From positions 992,001 through 1,056,000 of the forward strand of contig CANJKZ010000772.1 of NCBI GenBank assembly GCA_947471745.1: 64,000 bases of DNA, in the 5' to 3' direction. The first letter of the stretch is position 1. Every line of letters starts with the position of its first letter. A program made the translations under genes and the position numbers. The notes under the pieces were generated by a model that saw nothing but the letters and a program-made list of their open reading frames with translations, ran no database searches and was not told where the DNA came from. Shown in pieces: positions 23,164 to 44,180 of the stretch. The stretch comes from Closterium sp. Naga37s-1 (lineage: Eukaryota > Streptophyta > Zygnematophyceae > Desmidiales > Closteriaceae).

Positions 23164-23436
23164 CTAAGACGAAGCGGCCGGAGCCTTCTCATCCTCCTCT
23201 AGACGCCAGACGGGAGGCGCCTCGGGCAACGGCCCGTAGTCCTTGGTTCCGCCGCGCTTCCTGTCCCACACCGCGTGCTTCTTCGGCCGCGTCGCCACGT
23301 GGCGGCCCGTCGCCTTCTTGTTCACGTGGTGCGCCGACTCGATGTTTAGTCGCCGCGAGGAAACCGGCGCGGTTGACAGGGAAGCGACCACTGCCGGACA
23401 CGTAGCGACGGAGGCGGCGAAAGAGAGGGAAGCCAT
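23164..23436 (-). CDS. PSRP6: Plastid-specific 50S ribosomal protein PSRP6-like
   Basis: Single-exon gene of 90 aa, start ATG at 23436, stop TAG at 23164. The first about 30 residues (MASLSFAASV..., Ser/Ala/Val-rich, ending SSRR) look like a chloroplast transit peptide. The mature part has the family signature: a basic stretch, then TRPKKHAVWDRKRGGT, then a short Pro-rich piece (YGPLPEAPPVW). This resembles the RPKKTQPWDIKRKPT...PLPPLP signature of plant PSRP6, a small non-bacterial component of the chloroplast large ribosomal subunit. It lies between Arl8 and DCAF1 on the same strand. The identification rests on this short motif. Confidence 0.75.
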   Translation of the reverse strand: MASLSFAASVATCPAVVASLSTAPVSSRRLNIESAHHVNKKATGRHVATRPKKHAVWDRKRGGTKDYGPLPEAPPVWRLEEDEKAPAASS

Positions 23437-23895
23437 GGCGCTAGGTGTTGGGAAACGGAGCAAACTGGGAGACAAGATGTGATAGAAAGCTGCGACCTTG
23501 AGGGGGAATGCTTTGCGAAGAGCGGATGGAGGGAGGTGGGGAGGAGAAGAAAGGGATGATGATGGGTTCTGTGGTGTGGTGTGGTGTGCTGAGTGTAAAA
23601 TGCAACAGGCCTTCAGCACTGCTCTGGCAGGGCGATGTGACGGCTGATGTGGATGGGTCGACGTGGCAGGTTTGTAGAATCACATGCGGTGTACAGGTTG
23701 TAAGATTAATAACTAATAATTTCTTCACAAGAAGGTAAACAAAGCCCAATTGGAAAATTCCCATGGGATAATAGATGGCTCTAAAGAACAGAGAAAGGCT
23801 ATACAAGAGGTTAGCGGCTCTATATCGTAGGTGGCACAAAACAGCTGGAGAAATACCGTAATCCAACTTCGACAAACTCCAGCAGTGTGAAGTCG

Positions 23896-26278
23896 CTAAG
23901 ACTTGTTTTTGGCGTGCTTGATCAGCCAGTCAATAACAACATCAATGTTAGTCGTGTGCTTGCAGGAGATGCTGTAGCAGCACACCTCCCTTCCCTGCAT
24001 CACCTGGTTCAGTCCCCTGGACCATCACCACCACATATACAAATGCATTCAGAAAATAATGTTGAGTGGAACCCAAAACGAGAACGCTACGGTATGTGAT
24101 ACATCACGACGACTACCAAGGCGAATTCAAGGCAGGGTGCTTACATGGCTTCAATGAGGGCATCCCGTGAAACGGCTTCTGCCTTGTCGCACTTGTTCCC
24201 CAGCAGCAGCAGTGGAATGCCGGCGAGAGATGGCTTGCTGAGCAGCTCATGCAGCTCTCTGCGGGACACTGGGATGTTGTCATGGTCTGATGCATCCACC
24301 ACATAGCTGAGAAGACAGGGGAGAGAGGGGGGAGGAAAACGGGGGAAGGGGACTGAGGTGAAGGGAAGTCCGCTCTTGAGGTGCCTAAACAACACACTGG
24401 GATGTTGTCATGGTCCGATGCATCCACCACATAGCTGCGAGGGGTGGGGGAACCAGGCGGGAGCGGGCAGGGGCAGCGGCAGAGGCAGCGGCAGGGACAA
24501 GGGAAAGGGAAGGGGCAGGGTAAAAAGCTTGCTGAGCAGCTCATGCAGCTCTCTACGGGACACTGGGATGTTGTCATGATCTGATGCATCCACCACATAG
24601 CTGCGAGGTGGGGGGGGAGGGGACGGAACAAACGTGAGGAGGGGGATTGAGGGTGAAGGAAGCTCATTCTTCAGGTGCCTAAACAATACACACTGGGATG
24701 TGGTCGTGGCCTGATGATGCATCCACCATCAAGCTGAGAGGAGGGGGATTAAGGTTGAAGGGAAGGCTATTCTTGAAGCGCCTAAGAACACACTGGAATG
24801 TTGTCATGGTCCGATGCATCAACCACATAGCTGCGAGGGGAGGGGGAGCATTGGGAGCTTGGGGGGTGTGGTGGGGGAAGGGGAAAGAGGGAGCGGGGAT
24901 AGTGTGGTGAGGCGAAGGCACGCAAGGATTACAGAGCCTAACCCTGATGAGTAAGCACGTGGAGAAGGAATGCGGGGGGTTGTTGCTGCTTACACGATGG
25001 CTGACACGCCTCGGCAGTATCTCTCCCACATGCTCCGGAATCTTGGTTGCCCGCCCAGATCCCACAGCTTTATGCTCACATTCCCTTTCGTCACCTTGCG
25101 CATGTTAAAGCCCACCTGTGGAAAGGAAGAGCGAAAGAGAAAGTAAGGGCAGGGTTGGTTAAGGGAACGCGTGGCGTCCTGGGTTAGGTAGAGTAAGAGG
25201 CAGCTGCCATGCAGAGGGAAATCGTGATGTGTGGAGTGTGGTGCGGAGTGGCGTGATGTGGTGTAATATAGCATGGTGCGGTGCAGGACGGATGTTGCGG
25301 GGTGTGGCGTGGTACAGTGCGGTGCTACATTGTGCGGAGTGGCATGCCGTGTCATATCATACCATACCGTTGGGATCATGTCTTCGTTGAAACCGCCAGT
25401 CTGCGCAGAGGGGAAAAGCAACGGACGGAACGCATTGCCACACGGAAAATAGCACACGGAGAGGGAACACATGCGCACAGCAGAAAGAGGACGGTCAGCA
25501 GAGAACAAGGCAAACATTAGCGAAAGGTCAGCAGAAAGCAGGGAACGGTCAATGACCGAGCACAAGGTAGGGAGTAAACGGCGAGATCAGCTGCAAGAGA
25601 AGCGTGAGATCACGCCAACCAACAGACCGCGTGAGATATCCAACACGGGTTTGAAGGCACGCAGGGAGATCTTGCCGTGTGGACCCGCATCCTCGCCGCG
25701 AGTCGAAGGGCAACGGTCGGCTAACGGCTGACGGCTGACGGCTGACGGCTAACGGCTAACGGCTAACGGATAGTCGATCTTCTAGCGACGAGCAAACCTG
25801 CAACGGACTTACAGCGATGACGTTAACAAGAGACGTCTTGCCGGCGTTTTGAAGGCCGATGAGCGAGAGCTCCATCTCCTGCAGGAAGAATAGACTGCGA
25901 CGCGGTGGGGATAGTGGGGAAAGGGGGACGGTTGGATGGTAAGGATGTAAGAACGGTAGTAGGGTAGGCCGATGAGAGAGAGCTCCATCTCCTGCTGGAA
26001 GAATAGACTGTGACGCGGTAGAGATTGGGAGACACACACACGGGATAGGCGGTACGCGGGATAGACGGTGAAGCTAGGAGATAAGATCGTGAATAAACGG
26101 GACGGATAACTGCGAGATCAACGTGTGCCCGAAGATGCTTTCGAGGATTTCGGAACAGTCAAAACGAAAAGAGTTTGTCGCAAACTGACACACAAGATCG
26201 AGGGTCGGACGCGCGGAAGACGGCGAGGTGAGCGTACCTGCGTAACCAATTAAGGACGTATTCCCACAGGGCCATCAT
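23896..26278 (-). CDS. ARL8: Arl8-type ADP-ribosylation-factor-like GTPase
   Basis: Six exons join in phase to 186 aa: 26278-26238, 25894-25813, 25400-25368, 25115-24994, 24306-24145 and 24016-23896. The protein is a small GTPase of the Arl8 group, which acts on lysosomal or vacuolar membranes. Visible motifs are an N-terminal amphipathic stretch without the myristoylation Gly ([17 protein letters not shown]), P-loop [12 protein letters not shown], switch I with the conserved Thr (DMIPTVGFNM), switch [20 protein letters not shown], the guanine-specificity motif (GNKCDKAEA instead of NKxD with Ile) and the late ISCK motif. The length equals the family norm. Start codon: two adjacent ATGs, the upstream one is used. 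Introns contain extra exon-border copies. Confidence 0.95.
24400..24835 (-). repeat. Extra copies of the Arl8 exon 5 start
   Basis: Between exon 4 and exon 5 lie about four partial copies of the exon 5 beginning ([20 protein letters not shown]), at about 24400-24437, 24530-24603, 24685-24735 and 24790-24833. Most keep the acceptor context CAGCTATGTGG. The copies end at different points within the exon, and each drags along a stretch of pyrimidine-rich intron. The true exon starts at 24306. Confidence 0.85.
25970..26025 (-). repeat. Extra copy of the Arl8 exon 2 start
   Basis: A copy of the exon 2 border (acceptor, [16 protein letters not shown]) lies about 105 bp upstream of the true exon 2 (25894). 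It diverges after GLP, before the P-loop, so it cannot replace the exon. Confidence 0.75.
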
Positions 26279-27130
26279 CTTGGCGACTCGACTCGACGCA
26301 ATGCACGAAGTGGCCTAAATTCCTACTTCAAGCGACGCAGCCACGGTGAAGCCTAAGAAGAATGAAGAGGTGGAGCCTACTACAAACGAGGAAGTGAAAC
26401 CGAGCTACGAGAAGTGACAAGGAGCGACGACCTAAGATGAGTCAAGTGCGTGAAAACGACGGGAGGAACGCGGGCGAGGAATGAAGCTGACCGAAGTTGT
26501 TTGACCTAACTGGATTGAGCAAGTGAGAAACACAAAAAATCTTATAAGGTACCTATTAATTTTGTAAACGATATTACACGTCGATATGGCCGAGATGGTC
26601 TAAGGCGCAGGATTAAGGTTCCTGTCCGAAAGGGCGTGGGTTCAAATCCCACTGTCGACACTTTTCTTCCCGTTCCCTTCTCGTCAGGCAACTGACCTGT
26701 CGCATCAATCTTCATCAGCCAGTGGACGTGACGGGCGGGGTCTGTGTGGTGCCTGTGACGTGCCACCGCCCAACCTCAAAACAAACACTACCTCCGGCTG
26801 ACACCATCCGAACCGAACCACACCTCCCGAACCAGGCCTTGGGTTTGCACTGAACCACTGATGCGTCCCTCTTGCATCTGTCAGTGGTGTCAAGTCAACC
26901 AGGCATTGGGGTTGCATTTTTACAAACTGCTGCTTTTAGCTTTTCTACATTCTAGTTCCTGCTTCCTTCCAAAATTGATGCCAGTGCCTGAAACGAGTCC
27001 CAGGAAGTCTAGTGCCTATCCCTGCGGTTGTTCATCCCGCCGATTCTGGCTGCTGATTTCACTCACCTGGAAGTAGAACTGCACCTTTTATTCCACATTG
27101 CGGAACTCTTAGCTCAGAAATTGACTTGCG
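26279..27130. other. Divergent intergenic region
   Basis: This region separates the Arl8 start (minus) from the synergin-like gene start (plus) and so serves as upstream region for both. It contains the tRNA-Leu gene. Nothing else recognisable is seen. Confidence 0.5.
26580..26660 (+). tRNA. tRNA-Leu (anticodon AAG)
   Basis: The 81-nt cloverleaf is complete without CCA. The 7-bp acceptor stem GTCGATA pairs with TGTCGAC (one T-G), with discriminator A at 26660. The A box is TGGCCGAGATGG. The anticodon stem CAGGA/TCCTG encloses the loop TTAAGGT with AAG at 26615-26617. A long variable arm follows, as expected for class II leucine tRNA. The T arm GTGGGTTCAAATCCCAC contains the B box. Confidence 0.95.
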
Positions 27131-36496
<9,366 letters not shown>

Positions 36497-37394
36497 AGAG
36501 TCGTGTATTGAGATTTGCAATCTATAGCTAGACGCTGCACTACAAGCAAAAGTTTATATTTGTTTCTGCAGTTTATATTGAGTGTCAGCACGCCTCCCAC
36601 AGCGTCGCTACAACTGCGGAGGGTGAGTTGTAGTTGAGTCACTGTTTACTGGGTTGAGCTTTGGCGTGAGTTGTCTGGCATTCTACAGCTACGGCCAACT
36701 GGCTAAGTTCTCCTTTACATTTTCCAGCAATCTGGGGAAAAACGTGTAGCCACAAGCTCTGATGGGCGACAAACTTTTGCCTTTTCCCGAACTTACTCGT
36801 GATATACACCTCGGGAGTAGCTGTTGCCACGTTTAATTAAATCAACCTCCACTAGAATGTGTGAAAACAGATAAGGATCCGAGCAAAACAACTTTATTAC
36901 CCTAAACTGTCCCACTTACAAACCAGTACCACGTTTGGCGTCGCACGAACGATCTACACCAGGAGTCCGCAAGTGTCTCTGCGACGCAGGAACGAGTGGG
37001 CGACTGTGAGTGTAATTCGCACGATCAGTGCGTGTGCGTGTCTGGTGTGGTGCGGTGTCGTGGACAGTTGAAAGTAACCGTTTTGCCGTGCCACCACCAT
37101 CATGCCATTTCAGGCACCAAAGCACGCACCGTTCTCTTGATTGCTGCCACCGACCAGAACAGTGTCTTGTAGTGCAACTGCATATGGTTCGGTTCATTTG
37201 CGGTTCGAAGGGTGTCCCAGTTCCAGTCCGACAATATCCTGGTAGGGAAGCAGCGTCCTCCCATCACGACCTACCCAACTCCACGCCATCCTACTCGCCC
37301 AAACCAACCCACTATTAACAGGCCTATTCACCCACGGATACAGTACCAACCCATTTTTCACGACCTGAAATTCACAGCAACTGCCAGAAGCTAA
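36497..37394. other. Intergenic, no gene seen
   Basis: This is the 3' flank of the synergin-like gene. The part near 37100-37260 resembles sequence near 56230 and 61000 upstream of kinases B and C (TCCTGGTAGGGAAGCAG, CCCTGGCAGGAAAGCAG), so it probably belongs to the duplicated kinase unit. No open frame with recognisable content is present. Confidence 0.4.
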
Positions 37395-38355
37395 GGGAGT
37401 CTATTACGTAAAAACAAGCACCAACCGCATTTGGGTACCCGCGTACTCACTACTGAGGGAGCTGTTATTGCAGGAGGCACACGACAGGATTACCTCGGGC
37501 CACTTCGGGGTCGAAAAAACGCGACAGCTACTGCAGCGGTATTACTACTGGCCGGAGCTGTTGACCGACGTACAGCATCACGTGGGCGTTGTGTCCTACG
37601 TGTCAGGTGATGAAGAGCTCGCGAAAGAGAAAGGCGGGCCAATTGAAGCCGATTCCACCACCCGAGCGCGCCTGGCAACAAGTTACCATGGATTTCGTCA
37701 CGTGGTTACCTTCGAACCCTGGGGGTAACGACGCGGTTATGGTCGTCGTTGACAGACTGACGAAAATGGCTCACTTCGCTGCGTGCAAGAAATCGATCTC
37801 AGCCGAAGAAGCCGCTCGCCTGTTCATCGCAACCGTCGTTCGACTGCACGGGATACCAGCCGCGATAATCAGCGACCGCAACACGAAGTTTACCAGCAAC
37901 TTCTGGAAGAACCGCTGGGAGCAATTCGGGACCAGGCTACAGCTCAGTTCATCGTACCACCTCGAGACCGACGGTCAAACGGAGCGGACCAATCAGACGA
38001 TGGAGCAGTTGATTCGGGCCACGTGCGACGACCCGACAACTTGGGAGCAGCAACTGCCGCTGATCGAGTTCGCCTACAACAACGCCACGTCAGCGACGAC
38101 GCAGCAGTCCCCGTTTTACCTGAACTACAGGCAAAACCGAACAGTGCCCATGGCGCCGAGTCCAGACAACCCAACGCCACGAGCATAGCAATTCGCCGAG
38201 ATTCTGCAAACTGCCCGCACCAGAGCCGCAGAAGCAATTAAAAAAGCCAACGGCATCGCTAAACGCAACGCTGACCGCCACCGCCGCCCAATCACGTACC
38301 AGTCAGGGGATTACGTAGTGCTCGACACACAGAACTTAAGACTGCCCGTCGTACT
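37395..38355 (+). pseudogene. Ty3/gypsy integrase remnant
   Basis: This is a fragment of a gypsy-type polyprotein covering the integrase. It shows the HHCC zinc-finger region (EAHDRITSGHFG, CPTCQVMKSS) and a DDE core: first Asp in TMDFVTWLP, second in ISDRNTKF, and Glu in TDGQTERTNQ. It then continues to NADRHRRP and LDTQNLRLP. A frameshift near 37585 separates zinc finger and core, and an in-frame TAG at 38186-38188 interrupts the C-terminal part. No reverse transcriptase or gag is present upstream, so it is a truncated dead copy next to a probable LTR. Confidence 0.9.
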
Positions 38356-38359
38356 TTAG

Positions 38360-38686
38360 TGTAAGGAATTTTCTCGCTATTCCTTACCGCGACCGTCTAC
38401 ATCGCGTACAACAGCAGCCGTTGTCCGCCCGTTACTGCTAACGGGGCTTCGCCAACTTCGCGCGCATTGTTTCACCAAACCGCACACTGCTGGAGCAGCC
38501 GAGTCGGCCTATGCTTCGGGACTAGCCCGAACCTCGCGCCAGCGTAGCACTAGCTAGCTCGCACGCACCGCGTTACCGTTTTCACATTTTCGCGTATAAG
38601 TATTCGCTCATGCCTTCGCTCATATTTTGTACTCATTGAACACTCTAGTGCAATCCTTGCCACCTCAATTCATTGCACCCGTAACA
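38360..38686 (+). mobile_element. Probable gypsy 3' LTR
   Basis: A 327-bp segment begins TGTAAGG and ends GTAACA (TG...CA ends), directly behind the integrase remnant. It contains a TATA-like GCGTATAAGTATTCG near 38591. Sequence homologous to the flanks of kinases B and C resumes right after 38686, which supports the right boundary. No second LTR is visible and no polypurine tract is clear, so the left boundary is uncertain. Confidence 0.5.
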
Positions 38687-39242
38687 GCTAGTCCGTTCCG
38701 TTCTTGGGGCATGGAACTTACCGTTGCAGAAGACAAATTGCTCATTTGGGGCCCTTTGGCGATGAATACTGGTGGTCAGGAGGGTTCGCGAAGTACAGAC
38801 GACACTGTTGCGAAACCTAACCAAGTTAGAACACAACACTCAGAGCCATTGCTCAGTACTTGACTGACTGAAGCATCTACAACCATTTCCTAGGTCACTA
38901 GAATTATTCCTTAGTTTCTGGTAAAATTATTGCCAGCTTTTTCCTTGAGGACTTGACTGCCCCATTATTTGTTGCAGTAAAGCGCTTTCAGGACGACAGT
39001 TCCTATACTTGCGAGCAATCCTGTCGCTTCTTTTCCAGATTGTACGGACTGACAGTGGTTTCGATGATACTCGTCCATATTAACTAATACACGGAACGCG
39101 TTCGCAACGCCTCGTAATAGTAGTCGTGAGAGGCTCCCTCCTGTATTAAGTCTTACTGCTAGCGAGTAAGCATAACCTCCTGAGGTCCTATGCATGGAGT
39201 AGCAGCAGCAGAGAAATGGGAATGTAGGCGACCTTAAATTCG

Positions 39243-39245
<3 letters not shown>

Positions 39246-39324
<79 letters not shown>
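39246..39324. repeat. (CT)n microsatellite in the kinase A upstream region
   Basis: About 39 uninterrupted CT dinucleotides lie 80 bp upstream of the kinase A start. The corresponding places upstream of kinases B and C lack it, so it expanded only in A. Confidence 0.98.
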
Positions 39325-39326
<2 letters not shown>

Positions 39327-39327
39327 T

Positions 39328-39406
39328 CATGGTTTGAAAGCCGAATGCTGGCCAATGGTCCAATAGCAGCGCAGCCGCCGCGTCAGATTATTATACGCGA
39401 AGAAAA
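39328..39406 (+). promoter_or_regulatory. Conserved leader block before kinase A exon 1
   Basis: The stretch TGAAAGCCGAAT...GCCGCGTCA...followed by AAAAATGGGTTGT is preserved before all three kinase copies (A here, B 57198-57264, C 61819-61887), while much surrounding non-coding sequence has drifted. It is either 5' UTR or core promoter shared by the duplicates. No TATA box stands out. Confidence 0.5.
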
Positions 39407-42400
39407 ATGGGTTGTCTCGTGTCGACATTAGGTATGTACGCCAAACCCCTCTGTCTCAAGCTCTCAGACACTCAAAGCAACGACTCGGCAGAATGCTATA
39501 CAAAATGGTTGTTGTCTAGGATCGTCTGGTCGCAAGGCTTCGCTCGATCGGAAACAATCCTGTTTATCGGCAACTCAGGTTTTGCCCGAAACATAAAAAT
39601 ATATTCTATGCATAAAAAAACCAAGTTTATACTTTTTTTTTCATTCTCAGAAATCCGTCGTAATGCCGCGTACTCACATAAGAGTATTGAGTCTAAGTCG
39701 GCATTAGCCGTGTCTTGAATATGTTTTTTTTTATGTTTTTTTTACGCGGATGGGCGTCGCGGACTCAAGTGCAATGATAACCTTAACACCTCCCCTCCCC
39801 GGTTCCCTTCTCTTGTAATACCTTCGATTTTCCCGTTCCACCGTCCCTTTTCCATCAGACCACGGAGGAACAAGCACAACAATCACAAATAGCGGCGCCA
39901 GCAAGAGCGGCTCTAACAGCCACAACAAATCCTCTTTCCAAACCGCGACCTCTCAAATCTCCGACAAATTTGTGTCGGCCGACAGTTCAGGCACGAACCT
40001 AAGTGCCGGCGGCAGTGCCGGCGCCATTCCCAACCCTGCGAACCTCGTCCCGAGCTCCCTGCGACAGTTTTCGTTCGCCGGACTCGAGTCTGCGACGAGC
40101 AAGTTCCATCGGCGAAACTGCATTGGCGAAGGCGGGTTTGGGATCGTGTATCGGGGGGTGCTTCAGCCGGGGCCGAATGGGCTTGGCCCGGAGCCGACGG
40201 AGGTGGCGATAAAGAGAATGCGCGAGGCGAGCGATCGGTACACGGAAGAGTTTCTGGTGCGTGCGAGGTTTTTTTTCTTGTTGTTTTTCTTTTTTGGGCG
40301 TGCGTTTGTGCGTGCGAGGTTCTTATTTTATTTTTTTACGGGCGCATGTATGAATGGTGTGATTCCATCTTTCCGACTTCACTCTCCCACACTAAGCCAA
40401 TCCCCTCGATTGCATGAAGAGGCGTTTGTATCGAGGTGGCTTTCCCACCCACCCCACACCCTGTGCGTCTGCACGGCTTCTGCATGGCCTCTACATATCC
40501 CCACCCCCATACAACCCACCACCCTCCCAACTCTTGCAGAATGAGATGATAGTGCTGGGGCGGCTGTCCCACTCCCATGGCTACTGCATGGATCGCATCC
40601 AACCCACCCATCTTCCCAACTCCACTCCTCCAACCCTTCTCAATCCCTCTCATGCAGAAAGAGGTGATCGTGCTGGGACGGCTATCCCATCCCCATCTTG
40701 TGCGTCTGCACGGTTACTGCATGGAGCGAGACGAAGCTCTGCTCGTGTATGAGTTCATGACAGGGGGGTGTTTGCACCGCGCGCTATCGGACAGTGAGTG
40801 GGGGAATGCTGGCTGGCAGGCAGCGAGGGTGGAACCAGGGTAAGGTAGCTACTCGTGCAGGGTAGAGTCAGCAATTGCTCCTCTGGGCGCTATCAGACAG
40901 TGAGTGGGGTGTTGGGGGTGGATAGCCACCAATTTACAGTAGACTCAGATCTCTCCTCTCTCTGCTCGTGTACGAGTTCATGACAGAGAGCTGCTTGCAC
41001 CGCGCTCTACTGGACAGCGAGTGGGGTGGTGGGAACAGGGAGTGAGTGGGGTGCTACGGGTGGTACACCACCAGATTAGAGTGGACTCAGCACTCTCGTC
41101 GCTCTGCTCGTGTACGAGTTCATGAGGGGAGGAGGGGGAGGATTTTCCTGCACTGCGCGCTATCGGACAGTGAGTGTTAGGCAGGCGGTAAGTGGGGTGG
41201 TGACAAGCAGATAGCTGCTTGTGTGGAGCACGAATGTCTCAGCTCTCTCCACTCAGCTCTCTCCCCTCTCTGCTCGTGTGCGAGTTCGTGACGGGGGGCT
41301 GCTTGCACCTCTCTGCTCTCACCCTCCTCTCTGCGTTTCTGCTCTCTCTACCTTTCCTGCTGCCCTCCCTCTCTGCCTGCCCTCTACTCCCGTTTCCCCA
41401 ACGTCCCGCCTTCCCATTCCTCAATACAGGCTCTATGACCCCTCTTTCCCCGCCTCCCGCCCTCCCTCCACCCACCAGGTGCGAGCGGAGAGCTCTTCTT
41501 CAGCTGGAACATGCGCTTCCCTCCCACTCAGTACTCTGCGCGTCTTCCTCCCGAATACCTCAACCCCCCCCTCCCTCCCCCCTCCCTCCCCCTCTTTCCC
41601 CGCCTCCCGCCCTCCCACCACCCACCAGGTGCGAGCGGAGAGCTGTTCTTCAGCTGGAACATGCGACTCAAGGTGGCGGTGCAGGTGGCAGAGGCGCTGG
41701 CGTACATGCACGGACTCAACTTCATTCACCGCGACCTGAAAGCGGCTAACGTGCTGCTGTCACCGGTAAGGGCAAGGATGGGAAACGGGAGGTGGGTGGC
41801 TTGGGGAGGCTGGGGAAGGCAGCGGTGCAGGTAGCATGAGTGCATGCATGGCAGGAAAGGAAAGGAGGCCGTGGCGTACATGCATGGACTCAACTTGATT
41901 CATCCACGGCGACTTGAAAGCAGCCAACGTGCTGCTGTCGCCTGTGAGTGCATGGGAGGGGGGCGAGGCAGCAGTGCTAGTAGCAGAGGTAACAATCGAG
42001 CAGTGCTGCTCCGGCCTGTGAGTGTTGGGGAGAGAAGGTAGCAGAGTAAAGAAGATACCGAAGGCAGTGATTCAACAACCCCCCCTCTTGCCCTCTACAT
42101 CCAATCTGCCCCCTCCCCCTCCCCCCAATTCTTTCCACTCGTCCCTTTCCCACCACCAACGCCACAGGAGTACGATGCGAAGCTGGCAGAATTTGGCATG
42201 GCGCGCGTGGGGCCGGAAAACTTTGTGGTATCTATACAAAGAACAGTCCTCATCCTTCGAAATATTCCCACTCGTTCCTTCCCCACCAACGCCGCAGGAC
42301 TACGATGCGAAGCTGACAGACTTTGGGATGGTGCGAGTGGGGCCGGAGGGGCAGCTGGAGTCGATTGTGTCAACTCGCATCATGGGCACAGAGGGGTACA

Positions 42401-44180
42401 TCGACCCCACTTACATGGAGACAGGTGTGTGTCTATATAGGGGACTGTGACTATGTGTGAATGGGATGTATACGTGTTTTGACTCACATCTTGGGGACAG
42501 AGGGGTACATCGACCCCACTTACATGGAGACAGGCGTGTGTTTATATAAGGGACTGTGACTATGACTGGGACTGGGACTGTGACTATGTGTGAATATATG
42601 GGGTATATGTGTATCAACCCGCATCATGGGCACAGAGGGGTACATCGACCCGACTTGCATGGAGACAGGTGTGTGGAGGGGATTTTGAGAGGCATACACA
42701 GGATATGGGTGGGATTATGAGGGAAGGGGGTGGTAACAGATGAGCTAGAGTCAAATTTGTCAACCTGCATTATGGGGACTGAGGGGAACATGGACCCCAG
42801 TTACATGGAGTCAGGTGTGTGTTTATATAAGGGACTGTGACTATGACTGGGACTGGGACTGTGACTATGTGTGAATATATGGGGCATATGTGTATCAACC
42901 CGCATCATGAGCACAGAGGGGTACATGGACCCGACTTGCATGGAGTCAGGTGTGTGTTTATATATGGGGGACTGTGACTGACTGGCATGCATACTCGCAT
43001 TGTGGGGGCCTGGGAATACATGGACCCCAGTTACATGGAGACAGGTGTGTGTAAGGGATTCCGAGTAGCATACACAGGACAGGGCGTGGGTGGGGTTATA
43101 GGGCCAGGCTCAGCTGGGTGGATTGTTTCAACTTGCATCATGGGGACTGAGGGGTACACGGACCCCACTTACATGGAGACAGGTGTGTGTGCACATTGGG
43201 TACTGTGACAGGGTCTATGAATTTGAATATCTGTGTATATGGGGTATATGTCGACCAGCATTATCAGGACTGAGGGGTACATCGACCCGACTTACATGGA
43301 GAGAGACAGGTACTCCAATGAATTGAGTCGACTCAAAACTAGGTTTTGTTGTGAGACAAGAATTCTAGGGGTTTTACTGAGAATTCAGGAAATCCATGGA
43401 TTTTAGAGAGGATACGCATGTTACAGGGGGGAAAGCATGAGAGGGAGAGGCATGATCGGTGGGTGGGTGAACACGAATGGCTGGGATTAGGGTTTCCTTG
43501 TGGGGCAGCTACAACGTCCCGGAGTGGTGTTAGTGTGCGCACATTATTGGCCAGGATCAGGGTTTCCTGTGGAGCAACTAGAGGAGCCAACAGTGTGGGC
43601 TCCAGTTGACCCAGTTTATCAGGGGCAGATAGGCGCAATGCATGTATCGCCCAGTGTGACCAGTTGAACCCCACTCTGATCCCCACTCCCTTTCTCGACC
43701 CTTATCCGCCCTTCCCCTCTCTCCATCCTCTATTTTCCAGGTCACCTGGGAGCCAAGAGCGACGTCTACTCCTTTGGTGTTCTCCTGCTAGAGCTGGTAA
43801 CCGGCAGGAGAGTGGTGGACGAGGGGAGCAAGATGGTCACCGAGTGCAGAACTCGCCTCTCCGATCTCTCACTTAAAGCCGCAGAATATGTCGATCCCCA
43901 TCTTGGTAACCAGTACCCGGAGCTGGGCGCCCGAACCTTGGCGACTCTGGCTCGGCATTGCGTGGCAGAGGCTCGGTCGAGCCGGCCGGACATTGGGAGC
44001 GTATTGGAAAAGCTGAAGTTATTGGTTGAGGCGTGTGCAAATGCTGAAGCGAAAGCGGCAGCTAAAGCTGCAGCGTTGGAGGCAGGGGAATCAGGGTCGG
44101 CTGAAAGGGGGGATACGGAGGTGAATGGGGGTGAAGAGGGGTCGTCAGCAGCTGTGGCACCAGTACAGGTTACTGGTTGA
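39407..44180 (+). CDS. Receptor-like cytoplasmic kinase A (RLCK-VII-like), intact
   Basis: Six exons join in phase to 420 aa: 39407-39431, 39859-40256, 40658-40793, 41629-41765, 42298-42424 and 43741-44180. The 25-nt first exon encodes MGCLVSTL, a Met-Gly-Cys start typical of N-myristoylation plus S-acylation, so the kinase is probably anchored to the plasma membrane. After a Ser/Gly-rich linker comes the kinase domain: LRQFSFAGLESAT, Gly loop GEGGFGIVYRG, VAIKRM (catalytic Lys), HPHLVRLHGYC, hinge LLVYEFMTGGCL, catalytic loop FIHRDLKAAN, DFGMVR, activation-segment end GTEGYIDPTYMETG, then KSDVYSFGVLLLELVTGR. There is no extracellular or membrane-spanning part. The tail is Ala/Glu-rich. The introns contain many partial copies of exons 3, 4 and 5. 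It is the only complete copy of three in the window. Confidence 0.9.
40530..41520 (+). repeat. Partial copies of kinase A exons 3 and 4 in its introns
   Basis: Upstream of exon 3 lies a degraded copy of its start (CAG, NEMIVLGRLSH, about 40538-40600). Downstream lie copies of its end (VYEFMT...ALLDSEWG) near 40880-40910, 40965-41025, 41105-41180 and 41270-41310. Upstream of exon 4 a copy of its start (CACCAGGTGCGAGCGGAGAG) sits at about 41470-41515. None is needed for the in-phase model. Confidence 0.8.
41870..43315 (+). repeat. Array of kinase A exon 4 and exon 5 border copies
   Basis: A copy of the exon 4 end (YMHGLNLIH, then AACGTGCTGCTGTCGCCTGTGAG) lies at about 41870-41950. A copy of the exon 5 start (YDAKLAEFGMARVGPE) lies at about 42166-42225. 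After the true exon 5 end (42424) there are at least six partial copies of GTEGYIDPTYMETG with the donor AGACAGGTGTGTG or AGTCAGGTGTGTG, near 42490-42540, 42620-42675, 42765-42820, 42900-42955, 43005-43055 and 43125-43190. A last copy ends near 43312. Confidence 0.85.
43323..43336. repeat. 14-bp palindrome at the end of the exon 5 copy array
   Basis: TTGAGTCGACTCAA lies a few bases after the last exon 5 copy in kinase A intron 5. It is a shorter member of the family found at 14984, 16922 and 17255 in DCAF1 introns, with the same centre (TCGA) as the one at 16922. Confidence 0.8.
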